A model generated the notes under the pieces. It worked only from the letters and a program-made list of their open reading frames with translations, made no database searches and was not told where the DNA came from. 64,000 nt of DNA from Streptomyces prunicolor NBRC 13075 (GTDB taxonomy: Bacteria; Actinomycetota; Actinomycetes; Streptomycetales; Streptomycetaceae), in the NCBI RefSeq assembly GCF_000367365.1, contig NZ_BARF01000014.1, positions 124,001 through 188,000 on the forward strand. The letters run 5' to 3'. Position numbers and translations under genes: made by a program. Of the stretch, positions 25,798 through 33,289 are shown piece by piece; position 1 is the first letter of the stretch, and each line of letters starts with the position of its first letter.

Positions 25798-26445
25798 ATG
25801 GCGGAAACGGGCACGAGGACTCCGCGCGAGCGCTATCGCGACCAGGTGCGCGCGGAGGTCAAGGAGCACGCGCGGGAACAGATCGCCACGGCGGGCGCCT
25901 CCGCGCTCTCCCTCAACGCGATCGCCAAGCGGATGGGCATGAGCGGGCCCGCCCTCTACCGGTACTTCGCCAGCCGCGACGACCTGATCACCGAGCTCAT
26001 CCGGGACGCGTACCGAAGCCTCGCCGACACCTTCCGCGCGGCCGCCGAGTCCGGCGCCGACCTGCCCGGCCTGGCCCACGCGCTGCGCGGCTGGGCCCTG
26101 GACGACCCCCAGCGCTACTTCCTCGTCTACGGCACACCCGTCCCCGGCTATCACGCGCCCGCCGACATCACCGGGATCGCGTCCGAGATCATGGCGGTCC
26201 TGCTGGACGCGAGCACGGAACTGCCCGCGGACGGTTCCACGACACCGTTCGAAGTCGACCTGGGAGCACACCGGCACTGGGCCGGCGACCACCCTGCCCC
26301 ACCCGCGGCCCTCCGTCGCGCCCTGACCTGCTGGACCCGCCTGCACGGCGTGCTGTCCCTGGAACTCGCGGGCCACTTCACGGGCATGGGGTTCGACCCG
26401 GCGGTGCTGTTCGACTCGGAAGTGGCCGACCTGACGGCGCCGTAG
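25798..26445 (+). CDS. TetR-family regulator (WHG-type C-terminus)
   Basis: 215 aa. The helix-turn-helix covers about residues 14-62 (RDQVRAEVKEHAREQIATAG, then IAKRMGMSGPALYRYFASRDD). The C-terminal domain (GWALDDPQRYFLVYGTPVPGY, then WTRLHGVLSLELAGHF) matches the TetR group whose members carry a W-x-x-L/x-HG motif. The ATG at 25798 is preceded by GGAAGGCGG. Its divergent neighbour is the MDR oxidoreductase; redox-active electrophiles or quinones would be plausible ligands for such a pair. Confidence 0.92.
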   Translation: MAETGTRTPRERYRDQVRAEVKEHAREQIATAGASALSLNAIAKRMGMSGPALYRYFASRDDLITELIRDAYRSLADTFRAAAESGADLPGLAHALRGWALDDPQRYFLVYGTPVPGYHAPADITGIASEIMAVLLDASTELPADGSTTPFEVDLGAHRHWAGDHPAPPAALRRALTCWTRLHGVLSLELAGHFTGMGFDPAVLFDSEVADLTAP

Positions 26446-26574
26446 CCACAGCGAGGTGCCGACGCTCGCGGTCCCGTACACGTCCGGGTCTCCGGTTGGC
26501 CGGGCGCCGGAGGGGTATTTCGGCCATGCGATGGTGAGGGCGGACCGAGGTCCATTCCGGTTGATGGGGGCGCG

Positions 26575-27087
26575 ATGTCGAGGATGAGCAAGGAGATGCG
26601 CGCTGCCGCGGTGCGTGCCGCCGGGGAGGCCGGGCTCGGTGGGCTGAAAGGCGTCTACGACTGCTCCCGGTTCGACGCGTGGTTCCTCGCGGTGTCGGGC
26701 TGCGTGTTCACGGCCTTCCTGCTGCCCGCCGTCCTGATCGACGCCCACGACAACGGCGTGTCCGCCAAAGCGATCGGCGGGATCGCCCTCTGCCTGATGG
26801 TGACCGTCGGGATGTTGTTCGCCGCCCGCGTCCTGTGGCGCAACGCCGAGGGCGGCATCGTCCATTTCGAGGGCGGCATGGTCGAGACGTACGGCGCGGG
26901 CAGCGAAACGGTCTGCGCCTGGCGCGACGTCACCGAGGTCCGACGAGTGGTCAGGAACCCGATCATCCCCATGTACAGCGTCACCGCCGCGGGGCGCCGG
27001 CACTCGGTGGCCCGCAACGACTTCTCCCACTGCCGACCTCTCCTCAAGGACATGGCGAACCTGCGGGTCCAGGCACCGAGCGACTGA
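26575..27087 (+). CDS. Small membrane protein with PH-like C-terminus
   Basis: 170 aa, family not recognised. Two hydrophobic helices, residues ~36-56 (WFLAVSGCVFTAFLLPAVLI) and ~65-86 (AIGGIALCLMVTVGMLFAAR), form a hairpin. The C-terminal ~75 residues (GIVHFEGGMVETYGAG, VCAWRDVTEVRRVV) look like a short cytoplasmic PH-like or bPH domain. ATG at 26575, with weak ribosome-site support and an alternative ATG at 26584. It stands alone between TetR and the gyrase-like gene. Confidence 0.75.
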   Translation: MSRMSKEMRAAAVRAAGEAGLGGLKGVYDCSRFDAWFLAVSGCVFTAFLLPAVLIDAHDNGVSAKAIGGIALCLMVTVGMLFAARVLWRNAEGGIVHFEGGMVETYGAGSETVCAWRDVTEVRRVVRNPIIPMYSVTAAGRRHSVARNDFSHCRPLLKDMANLRVQAPSD

Positions 27088-27377
27088 ACATCGCCCGTCG
27101 TATCCACGCCATCACCGTTCATCGCAACGCCTGCCTCCCCGATTGGCTTGCCACAGACCGGAATTGAAGCCCTCGGAGGCGTCCGGAACGGGGTCGTACG
27201 CGGCTTCGGCAGGCCCTCGGACACGTTTCGGGCGCGGTGCGCGACGGCGGAGTCGCCCGCATCCTGGCACGCCCTCACCCGCTCGTCTGCGGCCTTTCCA
27301 GAACACCTCTGACCTGGTGTTTTCCTTCATTTCGCCTACGCTGGGGTGATCTGCCGAACACCATGGGAGGGGTCTTC

Positions 27378-28550
27378 GTGCGTGCGGAAGGCATGGAGTA
27401 CGACGCTGCTGATATCAAGGTGCTGGAAGGCTGGGAAGCCGTACGGAAGCGGCCGGGTATGTACGTCGGCTCGACCGGCGAACGCGGCCTGTACCACCTC
27501 GTGTTGGACGTCGTCGACCGGGCCGTGGGCGAGGTCTTGGCGGGCCGCGCCGGCTTCGTCGACGTCACGCTCGCGTCCGACGGCGGTGTACGTGTCGCCG
27601 ACGATGGGGCAAGGGGTGGAGGGGCCTACGATGCGGACCTCGAAGCGCAGTTGACCAGCTTCCACATGGGTTCCGGCCCAATTGGTCGGCGCACTGCGGT
27701 CATTGCCCCCTTCGGCTTGGGGCTCTTCGTCGCCAACGCGCTGTCGAGTCGGCTGATGGTCGAGGTCCGGGGCGAGGGGACCCGGTGGGTCAAGGAGTAC
27801 GCGCGCGGTGTCGACATCGAACAGACCGACACCGTAGGGCAGTTGACCGGAGACCTGGGTTCGGCGACCGGAAGCGGGACGACCATCTCCTTCTGGCCGG
27901 ACACTGAGATCTTCGAGACGACATGGTGCTCGTTCCCTGTACTGGCGGAGTGCTTCCGGCAACTGGCCTTCCTCAACCGGGGTCTGGCCATCTCACTGAC
28001 CGACGAACGCCCGGCGGACGGGGTTCGCAGGGTGCTGTACCAATTCCCTGACGGAGTGCGGGACTTCGTGGCCGCCCTCGATGCGGAAGCGGGGGCGAAC
28101 CCCCGTCCGGACGTCTTCGGCTTCGAGGGTGAGGACGCGAGAATGGCGGGGACGATGGAGGTGGCCCTGCTGTGGGGACACTCTCGCGACGCGCAGATAC
28201 GCGGCTTCGCCAACAGCTGGGCCACTCGCGAGGGTGGCACACATCTGGACGGCTTCCGCGACGGAGTGGTGGCGGCGATCACCGAGTTCGCACGGGAACG
28301 GGGGCTGCCGACCGCGTCCGACCTCGATGCCCGCGCCGACCTGATCTTCGAGAGCCTCACGGCAGTCGTCTCGGTGAAGCTCGATCAACCCGAATACCTC
28401 GGCGCCACCTCGGCGTTGCTGGGCAACGCCGAGGTGCGGATCTGCGTCGCGGAGGCCGTCCAGAAGCACCTCGGCAACTGGTTCGCGGAACACCCGGAGC
28501 GGGCTGCGGAGATCGTGAACCGCATCGTCCGGGGCCGCGATCAGGACTGA
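27378..28550 (+). CDS. Gyrase-B-like protein lacking ATPase residues and the TOPRIM domain
   Basis: 390 aa. VLEGWEAVRKRPGMYVGSTG then RGLYHLVLDVV clearly derive from the GyrB/ParE GHKL domain, and residues ~215-385 from the transducer domain. It ends where GyrB would continue into TOPRIM, so it cannot cut DNA. The catalytic Glu (E42 in E. coli GyrB) is Asp44, the Mg-binding Asn46 is Arg48, and the DDGRGIP motif reads DDGARGG. In the transducer loop the Gln335 and Lys337 equivalents are Ala and Ser (LGATSALLG). ATP hydrolysis seems impossible. A GTG start at 27378 has GGAGGGG upstream; the ATG at 27363 would overlap it. It has no gyrA partner here. It may be a dimerising decoy, regulator or relic; it is long and uninterrupted, so not an obvious pseudogene. 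Confidence 0.85.
   Translation: MRAEGMEYDAADIKVLEGWEAVRKRPGMYVGSTGERGLYHLVLDVVDRAVGEVLAGRAGFVDVTLASDGGVRVADDGARGGGAYDADLEAQLTSFHMGSGPIGRRTAVIAPFGLGLFVANALSSRLMVEVRGEGTRWVKEYARGVDIEQTDTVGQLTGDLGSATGSGTTISFWPDTEIFETTWCSFPVLAECFRQLAFLNRGLAISLTDERPADGVRRVLYQFPDGVRDFVAALDAEAGANPRPDVFGFEGEDARMAGTMEVALLWGHSRDAQIRGFANSWATREGGTHLDGFRDGVVAAITEFARERGLPTASDLDARADLIFESLTAVVSVKLDQPEYLGATSALLGNAEVRICVAEAVQKHLGNWFAEHPERAAEIVNRIVRGRDQD
28406..28436. repeat. Perfect inverted repeat inside the gyrase-B-like gene
   Basis: CACCTCGGCGTTG (28406-28418) and CAACGCCGAGGTG (28424-28436) are perfect 13-bp arms around CTGGG. They encode the degenerated catalytic loop of the transducer domain. Confidence 0.85.
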
Positions 28551-28817
28551 ACAGGAGCTGACCGGCCGTCAGAAGCAGTTCGGTTTCCGGACGCCTGGAA
28601 CGTTGCCGCTCCCCCCGAGCAAAGCCCCCAGGTCTCCGGACATCCCACCTCCCCTTCGCACCCCCTCGCCGATGCCGACAGGCGAAGGAGCGATAACCCG
28701 ACCGGTTGGTCCTCGCGACCGGACGGTGTGGCGGCACGGCGGTCGCGGCCGGGTTGGGGACACTCGCGGTCCGGCGCCGCGCGGGCGGCGGGTTCCCTGT
28801 CTGGCTGGAGAAACGTG

Positions 28818-30875
28818 GTGCGACTTCCCCTGTTTCGGGCCGTCCTGGCGGTCTCGGTGCTCGTGGCGTCCGGAGTGGCCGCCGCCCCGGTCCGGGCGGA
28901 CGGGACGCCCCGGCCCCGGGCCGTCGACGATCTCGCGCGGTACGCCAACCCGTTCGTCGGCACCGCCCCCGGCGGCTCCGACTTCGGCCACGGCGGCGGC
29001 GCGGGCAACACCTTCCCCGGGGTCTCGGCCCCCCTCGGCGGGATGCAGTGGAGCCCCGACACGGTGACGTATCAGCACGGCGGCTACTCCTACGGCGACA
29101 ACCGCATCCGCGGCTTCAGCCTCGCGCACATCTCCGGGGCCGGCTGCGCCGCCTACGGCAACGTCCCCTTCATGCCCACGCAGGACGCCGTACCGCCGTC
29201 GTACGCCACCTTCTCGCACGCCAACGAGCAGGCGGCGCCCGGCAGTTACCACGTCACCTTCGACAACGGCATCGGCACCGACCTGACCGCCACCCAGCGT
29301 TCGGGCATCGCCCGCTTCACCTACCCGGCGACCGATACCCGCCCCGCCGCCGTGAGCATCGACGCGGCGAAGGCGTTCACCGCGGCCACCGGATCCGTCG
29401 ACATCGGGACCGACACGCTCTCCGGGTACAGCGACAGCGGCGCCTTCTGCAAGGCCAAGAACCGTTACCGGCTGTACTTCCACGCCACCTTCGACCAGCC
29501 CTTCGCCCAGGCCTCCCACCCCGACGGCAAAGCGGGCGCGGCCATGGTCTCCTTCGCCCCCGGCGTGCGCACGGTGACCGCCCGGGTCGGTGTTTCCTTC
29601 GTCGACGTCGAGGGCGCCCGCCAAAACGCACTGACCGAGCAGAAGGCACAGTCGTACGACACGATCCGGCAGGCCGTGCGCGACGACTGGAACGGGTGGC
29701 TGAACCGCATCACCGTCGGCGGTGGCACGGACGCCCAGCGCCGGGTCTTCTACACCGCCCTCTACCACGCCCTCCTGCACCCCAGCGTCTTCAGCGACAG
29801 CGACGGTCGCTACACCGGCATGGACGGGGCCGTCCACCGCACCCTCGCCGGACACGTCCAGTACGCGAACTTCTCCGGCTGGGACGTCTACCGCTGTCAG
29901 GTCCAGCTGCTGGCGCTGCTCGCCCCGCGTGAGGCCTCCGACATCGCGCAGTCCGTCCTCAACCAGGGCCTCCAAGCCGGTTACTTCGACCGCTGGACCC
30001 TCGCGAACGGCGGCAGCGGCGTCATGGTCGGCGACCCGCTGCCCGCCATCGCGTCCACGATCCATGCCTTCGGTGGCACCGACTTCGACGCCGCCACCCT
30101 GCTGCGCACGGCCCTCGCGGACCGCCAGGACAACCGTCAGCGCCCCGGACACGAGCAGTACGACACCCTCGGCTACGTCCCCGCAGGCACCAAGGGTGTC
30201 TGGGGCTCGGTCTCCACCACCCTTGAGTACGCCGTCGCCGACTACGCGCTCGCCCAACTCGCGCACCGGCTGGGCGACTTGACCGCGTACGCCACCCTGC
30301 TGCGCGCCTCCGGGAACTGGCGCAACCTCTTCAACCCCGCCACCGGATACCTCCAGCCCCGCGCCGCCGACGGTACCTGGCCCGCCTTCACCCCGGCTCA
30401 GAAGACGGAGTACGTGGAGGGCAACGCGGCCCAGTACACGTGGATGGTTCCGCAGGACCTGCCCGGACTGTTCGCGGCGATGGGCGGCGACGCCGCCGTC
30501 ACCACCCGCCTCGACACCTTCTTCAGCAGCCTCAACGCGGGTGCCGACCAGCCCTACGCCTACCTCGGCAACGAGCCCTCGTTCGGCACCCCTTGGGCGT
30601 ACACCCACGTCGGCCACACCGACCGAGCCGGAGCCGTCGTGCAGCGCGCCCTCTCCACGCTGTTCACCGACGCCCCCGGCGGACTTGTCGGCAACGACGA
30701 CCTCGGCGCCATGTCGTCCTGGGCGGTGTGGGCGAGCCTCGGCCTGTACCCCGAGGTCCCCGGCACCGCCCAACTCACCCGCACCGCACCGCTGTTCCCC
30801 ACGGCCACCGTCCACCGGGGCGACGGCACCGAACTCACGGTCGGCTCCGCGTCGCGCAGGCACTCACTCCGCTAG
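28818..30875 (+). CDS. GH92 exo-alpha-mannosidase, secreted, C-terminally short
   Basis: 685 aa. Signal peptide at residues 1-30 (LFRAVLAVSVLVASGVAAAPV). The N-terminal beta-sandwich starts ANPFVGTAPGGSDFGHGGG; the helical barrel carries the catalytic acid in EYVEGNAAQYTW and the calcium/base segment in GNDDLGAMSSW. This is the calcium-dependent GH92 family acting on N-glycan or yeast-mannan mannosides. It stops at LTVGSASRRHSLR, where relatives continue for ~60-80 residues with the end of the C-terminal sandwich (often LTVxAPGxxxxxxYVxxxxWNG) and may add a CBM. So the 3' end looks cut, fused into the convergent hxlR gene. A GTG at 28818 has GGAG seven bases upstream; a GTG at 28815 is possible. 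Confidence 0.9.
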   Translation: MRLPLFRAVLAVSVLVASGVAAAPVRADGTPRPRAVDDLARYANPFVGTAPGGSDFGHGGGAGNTFPGVSAPLGGMQWSPDTVTYQHGGYSYGDNRIRGFSLAHISGAGCAAYGNVPFMPTQDAVPPSYATFSHANEQAAPGSYHVTFDNGIGTDLTATQRSGIARFTYPATDTRPAAVSIDAAKAFTAATGSVDIGTDTLSGYSDSGAFCKAKNRYRLYFHATFDQPFAQASHPDGKAGAAMVSFAPGVRTVTARVGVSFVDVEGARQNALTEQKAQSYDTIRQAVRDDWNGWLNRITVGGGTDAQRRVFYTALYHALLHPSVFSDSDGRYTGMDGAVHRTLAGHVQYANFSGWDVYRCQVQLLALLAPREASDIAQSVLNQGLQAGYFDRWTLANGGSGVMVGDPLPAIASTIHAFGGTDFDAATLLRTALADRQDNRQRPGHEQYDTLGYVPAGTKGVWGSVSTTLEYAVADYALAQLAHRLGDLTAYATLLRASGNWRNLFNPATGYLQPRAADGTWPAFTPAQKTEYVEGNAAQYTWMVPQDLPGLFAAMGGDAAVTTRLDTFFSSLNAGADQPYAYLGNEPSFGTPWAYTHVGHTDRAGAVVQRALSTLFTDAPGGLVGNDDLGAMSSWAVWASLGLYPEVPGTAQLTRTAPLFPTATVHRGDGTELTVGSASRRHSLR

Positions 30876-31346
30876 CAGGCTTTGTACGGGCCGCGCCCCG
30901 GGTCCGGGCGCGGCCGTGACCTCGGTCGGTGCGAGTGCGCCGTGCGGCCCGTCGCACTCCACCACCACGCGGACCGGCGCGCCGCATCCGGTGTGCCGTA
31001 CGTCGAGGACCGGGCCCTCGGGATCGGGGGCGTACGTCTCGCCCCACTGCCGCAGGGCCATGAGAATCGGCCACAGATCGCGGCCCTTGCTCGTCAGCCG
31101 GTACTCGTGCCGGGTCCGGCTTCCCGCCTGCTGGTAGGGCACGGTCGTCAGGATGCCGGCCGCCACCAGCTTGCGGAGCCGGTCGGCGAGCACCGCGTCC
31201 GAGAGCCCGAGATGGCGCCGGAAGTCGTCGAAGCGCCGGACCCTGATGAACGCGTCCCGCAGGATCAACAGGGTCCACTTCTCGCCGACGAGGTCGAGCG
31301 TGCTCTGGACCGGGCAGTTCTCCGTGCTCACGTCGAGCCATTCCAT
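30864..31346 (-). CDS. HxlR-family transcriptional regulator
   Basis: 160 aa. The winged helix-turn-helix (residues ~10-100) starts with the conserved ENCPVQSTLDLVGEKWTLLI, whose Cys is redox- or electrophile-sensitive in relatives. It continues FDDFRRHLGLSDAVLADRLRKL and HEYRLTSKGRDLWPIL. The C-terminal ~55 residues are longer than in minimal members. The ATG at 31346 is used; an upstream ATG at 31376 adds ten residues and runs into the operator. The 3' end overlaps the GH92 gene by 12 bp and encodes the GH92 terminator. It is divergent from a hotdog thioesterase, which it probably controls. Confidence 0.9.
   Translation of the reverse strand: MEWLDVSTENCPVQSTLDLVGEKWTLLILRDAFIRVRRFDDFRRHLGLSDAVLADRLRKLVAAGILTTVPYQQAGSRTRHEYRLTSKGRDLWPILMALRQWGETYAPDPEGPVLDVRHTGCGAPVRVVVECDGPHGALAPTEVTAAPGPGARPVQSLLAE
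30889..30915 (+). terminator. Terminator for GH92, inside hxlR
   Basis: GGCCGCGCCC (30889-30898) and GGGCGCGGCC (30906-30915) pair perfectly, starting 13 bp past the GH92 stop. The same bases encode the C-terminus of HxlR. Confidence 0.6.
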
Positions 31347-31363
31347 GCCGCCAGCGTAGCCAC

Positions 31364-31386
31364 CTGGCTCTGTCATTGACAGCCAG
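31364..31386. promoter_or_regulatory. HxlR operator candidate
   Basis: CTGTCA-T-TGACAG (31370-31382) is a perfect 13-bp palindrome nested in CTGGC...GCCAG (31364-31368 and 31382-31386), midway between the divergent hxlR and thioesterase genes. Confidence 0.6.
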
Positions 31387-31439
31387 CTGCGGACAGATCT
31401 AGCTTCTTTTCAGGAAGCCAGCCTGGGAGGTAGCGTCGT

Positions 31440-31934
31440 ATGGGTCGGTCACGCACGTACGAGTGGGAGGACCCGGGGGTCTCGGCAGCCGCCGTAGGGC
31501 AGTCCACGGGTCTGGAGTTCCTGCGGGAACTGATCGGGGGACGCCTGCCCGCGCCGCCCATCGGGGCCACCCTGAACTTCACGCTCGACGAGGTGGAGCA
31601 CGGTCGGGCGGTGTTCTCCCTGATACCGGGGGAGGAGCACTACAACCCCATCGGCAGCGTGCACGGCGGGGTTTATGCCACCCTGCTCGACTCGGCGGCC
31701 GGGTGCGCGGTGCAGACCACGCTGCCGCAGGGCATGGGGTACACGTCGCTCGACCTGAGCGTGAAGTTCCTGCGCCCGGTCACCGCCGACACCGGCCGGA
31801 TCCGTGCCGTGGGAACCGTGTTGAACGGTGGACGGCGTACCGCGCTCGCGCAGGCCGAGCTGTTCGACGAGAAGGACCGGCTGCTCGCGCACGCCACCAG
31901 CAGCTGTCTGCTGTTTCCCGTCCCGGGCTCCTGA
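31440..31934 (+). CDS. PaaI-like hotdog-fold thioesterase
   Basis: 164 aa. HGGVYATLLDSAAGCAV (about residues 78-94) is the signature helix of PaaI/YbgC-type acyl-CoA thioesterases, followed by YTSLDLSVKFLRPV and the ending beta strands. It should hydrolyse aryl- or acyl-CoA in the cytoplasm. A ~35-residue N-terminal extension precedes the fold. The ATG at 31440 has GGGAGG nine bases upstream. Divergence from hxlR with a shared palindrome suggests induction by a metabolite. A terminator follows. Confidence 0.9.
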   Translation: MGRSRTYEWEDPGVSAAAVGQSTGLEFLRELIGGRLPAPPIGATLNFTLDEVEHGRAVFSLIPGEEHYNPIGSVHGGVYATLLDSAAGCAVQTTLPQGMGYTSLDLSVKFLRPVTADTGRIRAVGTVLNGGRRTALAQAELFDEKDRLLAHATSSCLLFPVPGS

Positions 31935-31961
31935 ACAGGCTCCTTAGCCGGGACGTCCGAA

Positions 31962-31988
31962 ATCCGCCTGTCCCCCGCGCAGGCGGAT
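31962..31988 (+). terminator. Terminator after the thioesterase gene
   Basis: ATCCGCCTG (31962-31970) pairs perfectly with CAGGCGGAT (31980-31988), 28 bp beyond the stop. Confidence 0.7.
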
Positions 31989-32084
31989 CCGTACCGTCAA
32001 CTCCCTTGATCCATACGGTCGAAGGCGTCGCCGGAACGCTGTGCAGTCTGCCGGACGCCGTGGCCGTGGTGGTATGGGGAGAAG

Positions 32085-32124
32085 TACGTATGCGCCTACG
32101 TGGGTACGTGCATACGTGCGTACG
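32085..32124. promoter_or_regulatory. TACGT-rich inverted repeat before the LuxR gene
   Basis: ACGTATGC (32086-32093) and GCATACGT (32110-32117) are perfect 8-bp arms. TACGTA, TACGTG, TACGTG and TACGTG occur within 35 bp, ending ~35 bp before the LuxR start. It may be an operator array. Confidence 0.5.
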
Positions 32125-32155
32125 GGAAGTGACACACGCGGGATCGTGAGGGCGT

Positions 32156-32959
32156 ATGGCGGGCGGGCCGGCCGGGGCGTACGAACGCATGCTGGCGGTT
32201 GCGGTGGCGGCGCTGCACGAACGGGAACCCGAGCGGCTGTGGCCGATGGTCGCCGCGGCCCTGCCGGGCCTGTGCGGCGGAGAGTCGCTGATCTACAAAC
32301 TCGGCGAGTGGACGGACCGGACCGGGGCGATGGGGCTGTCGCCCGCCGCCGCGGCGCATCTCGGGCGGATCGACGACATCGGGGACGGGGCGATGGCGGT
32401 GGTGCGCCGGGGCTACCCCTTCGCGGACCACTACGCCACGGCCGGGGCCGTCCGCCGACCCGGGACGGCTCACCGGATGGCGGGGAGGGGGTGGGCGCGG
32501 AGCCGCACCGCGGGGACGATCAGCCGGTTGATGGACGCCGACCATGTCCTGGCGATACCCCTGCCGGGCACGAGCACGCCGGTGACCGGCTGCCTTGTCT
32601 ACCGTGCCGGTGCCGACTTCACCGAGGACCAGGTCCGGGCCGCCGAGCAGTTGCAGCCCCTGCTGGCCGGTGTGGAGCAGCAGCGGCAACTCCTTGAGCG
32701 CCTGCGCGCGAGCACGGCAGCGCGCGAAGCGCCGGAGGCGACAGCGGACTCCCGGCTCACACCGCGCCAGGTCACCGTCCTGCTGCTGCTCGCCGACGCG
32801 CTCACGGCCTCGGCGATCGCGCACCGCCTGGGCATTTCCGTACGCACGGTCCACAAGCACGTCGAGAGTCTGTACCGGAAGCTGGGGACGCGCGATCGCG
32901 TGAGCACGGTGTTGCGGGCGCAGGAGATCGGTCTCCTTCCGCGTCGAGCGGGGCGCTGA
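32156..32959 (+). CDS. LuxR-type (orphan) transcriptional regulator
   Basis: 267 aa. A GAF-like or PAS-like N-terminal region (residues ~1-190, with LIYKLGEWTDRTGAM and VLAIPLPGTSTPVTGCLVY) precedes a short linker. The LuxR/FixJ helix-turn-helix is residues ~198-258 (LTPRQVTVLLLLADALTASA, then IAHRLGISVRTVHKHVESLY). There is no receiver Asp pocket, so it is not a two-component response regulator; the N-terminal domain presumably binds a small molecule. The ATG at 32156 has GAGGG upstream. A TACGT-rich palindrome upstream suggests autoregulation. Confidence 0.87.
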   Translation: MAGGPAGAYERMLAVAVAALHEREPERLWPMVAAALPGLCGGESLIYKLGEWTDRTGAMGLSPAAAAHLGRIDDIGDGAMAVVRRGYPFADHYATAGAVRRPGTAHRMAGRGWARSRTAGTISRLMDADHVLAIPLPGTSTPVTGCLVYRAGADFTEDQVRAAEQLQPLLAGVEQQRQLLERLRASTAAREAPEATADSRLTPRQVTVLLLLADALTASAIAHRLGISVRTVHKHVESLYRKLGTRDRVSTVLRAQEIGLLPRRAGR

Positions 32960-33289
32960 GGCGGCCCCGGGGCGCTGCGGTCGTCCAGAGGGTGCGGGTC
33001 GGTGGGGGCTGGTCGCGCAGTTTCCCGCACCCCTATAGGACCTGGCTGCGCCGGTCCGTGAAGGGTGCGCCTGTGTGGTGGGGCCGCATATTGACTCAGC
33101 CTCGTGTCCCTGTGGGGTGCTGGGACGCGTCGTGGGACACCAACCCCAACGTGTGCAGCTGGCCGGTGGCCGCGTCGGGCGGGGCCCCGAGCCCCCGCCC
33201 CCTGCCCCGAACCCCTTCGATGTCCGATGATCGTTGTGGACACCCGGGGCCCCGAGGCCCGCACTCGGCATCGACAGGAGCTCAATTCC
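32960..33289. other. Intergenic region with the second repeat copy
   Basis: 330 bp between the LuxR stop and the PLP-enzyme start. It holds the repeat at 33001-33034. The open frame upstream of the aminotransferase GTG continues here but encodes Pro/Arg-rich, non-protein-like sequence. No other gene is seen. Confidence 0.5.
33001..33034 (+). repeat. Streptomyces intergenic repeat, copy 2
   Basis: GGTGGGGGCTGGTCGCGCAG is identical to copy 1 at 16023; the following TTTCCCGCACCCCT differs at two places and the hairpin of copy 1 is lost. Confidence 0.75.

Noticed and set aside
28569..30863. Long minus-strand frame opposite GH92
   Set aside because: Shadow of the GH92 gene, composed of Gly/Val/Arg/Glu runs without domains.
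31984..32062. Possible small RNA after the thioesterase
   Set aside because: Only the terminator hairpin is supported; no separate promoter or second structure is seen.
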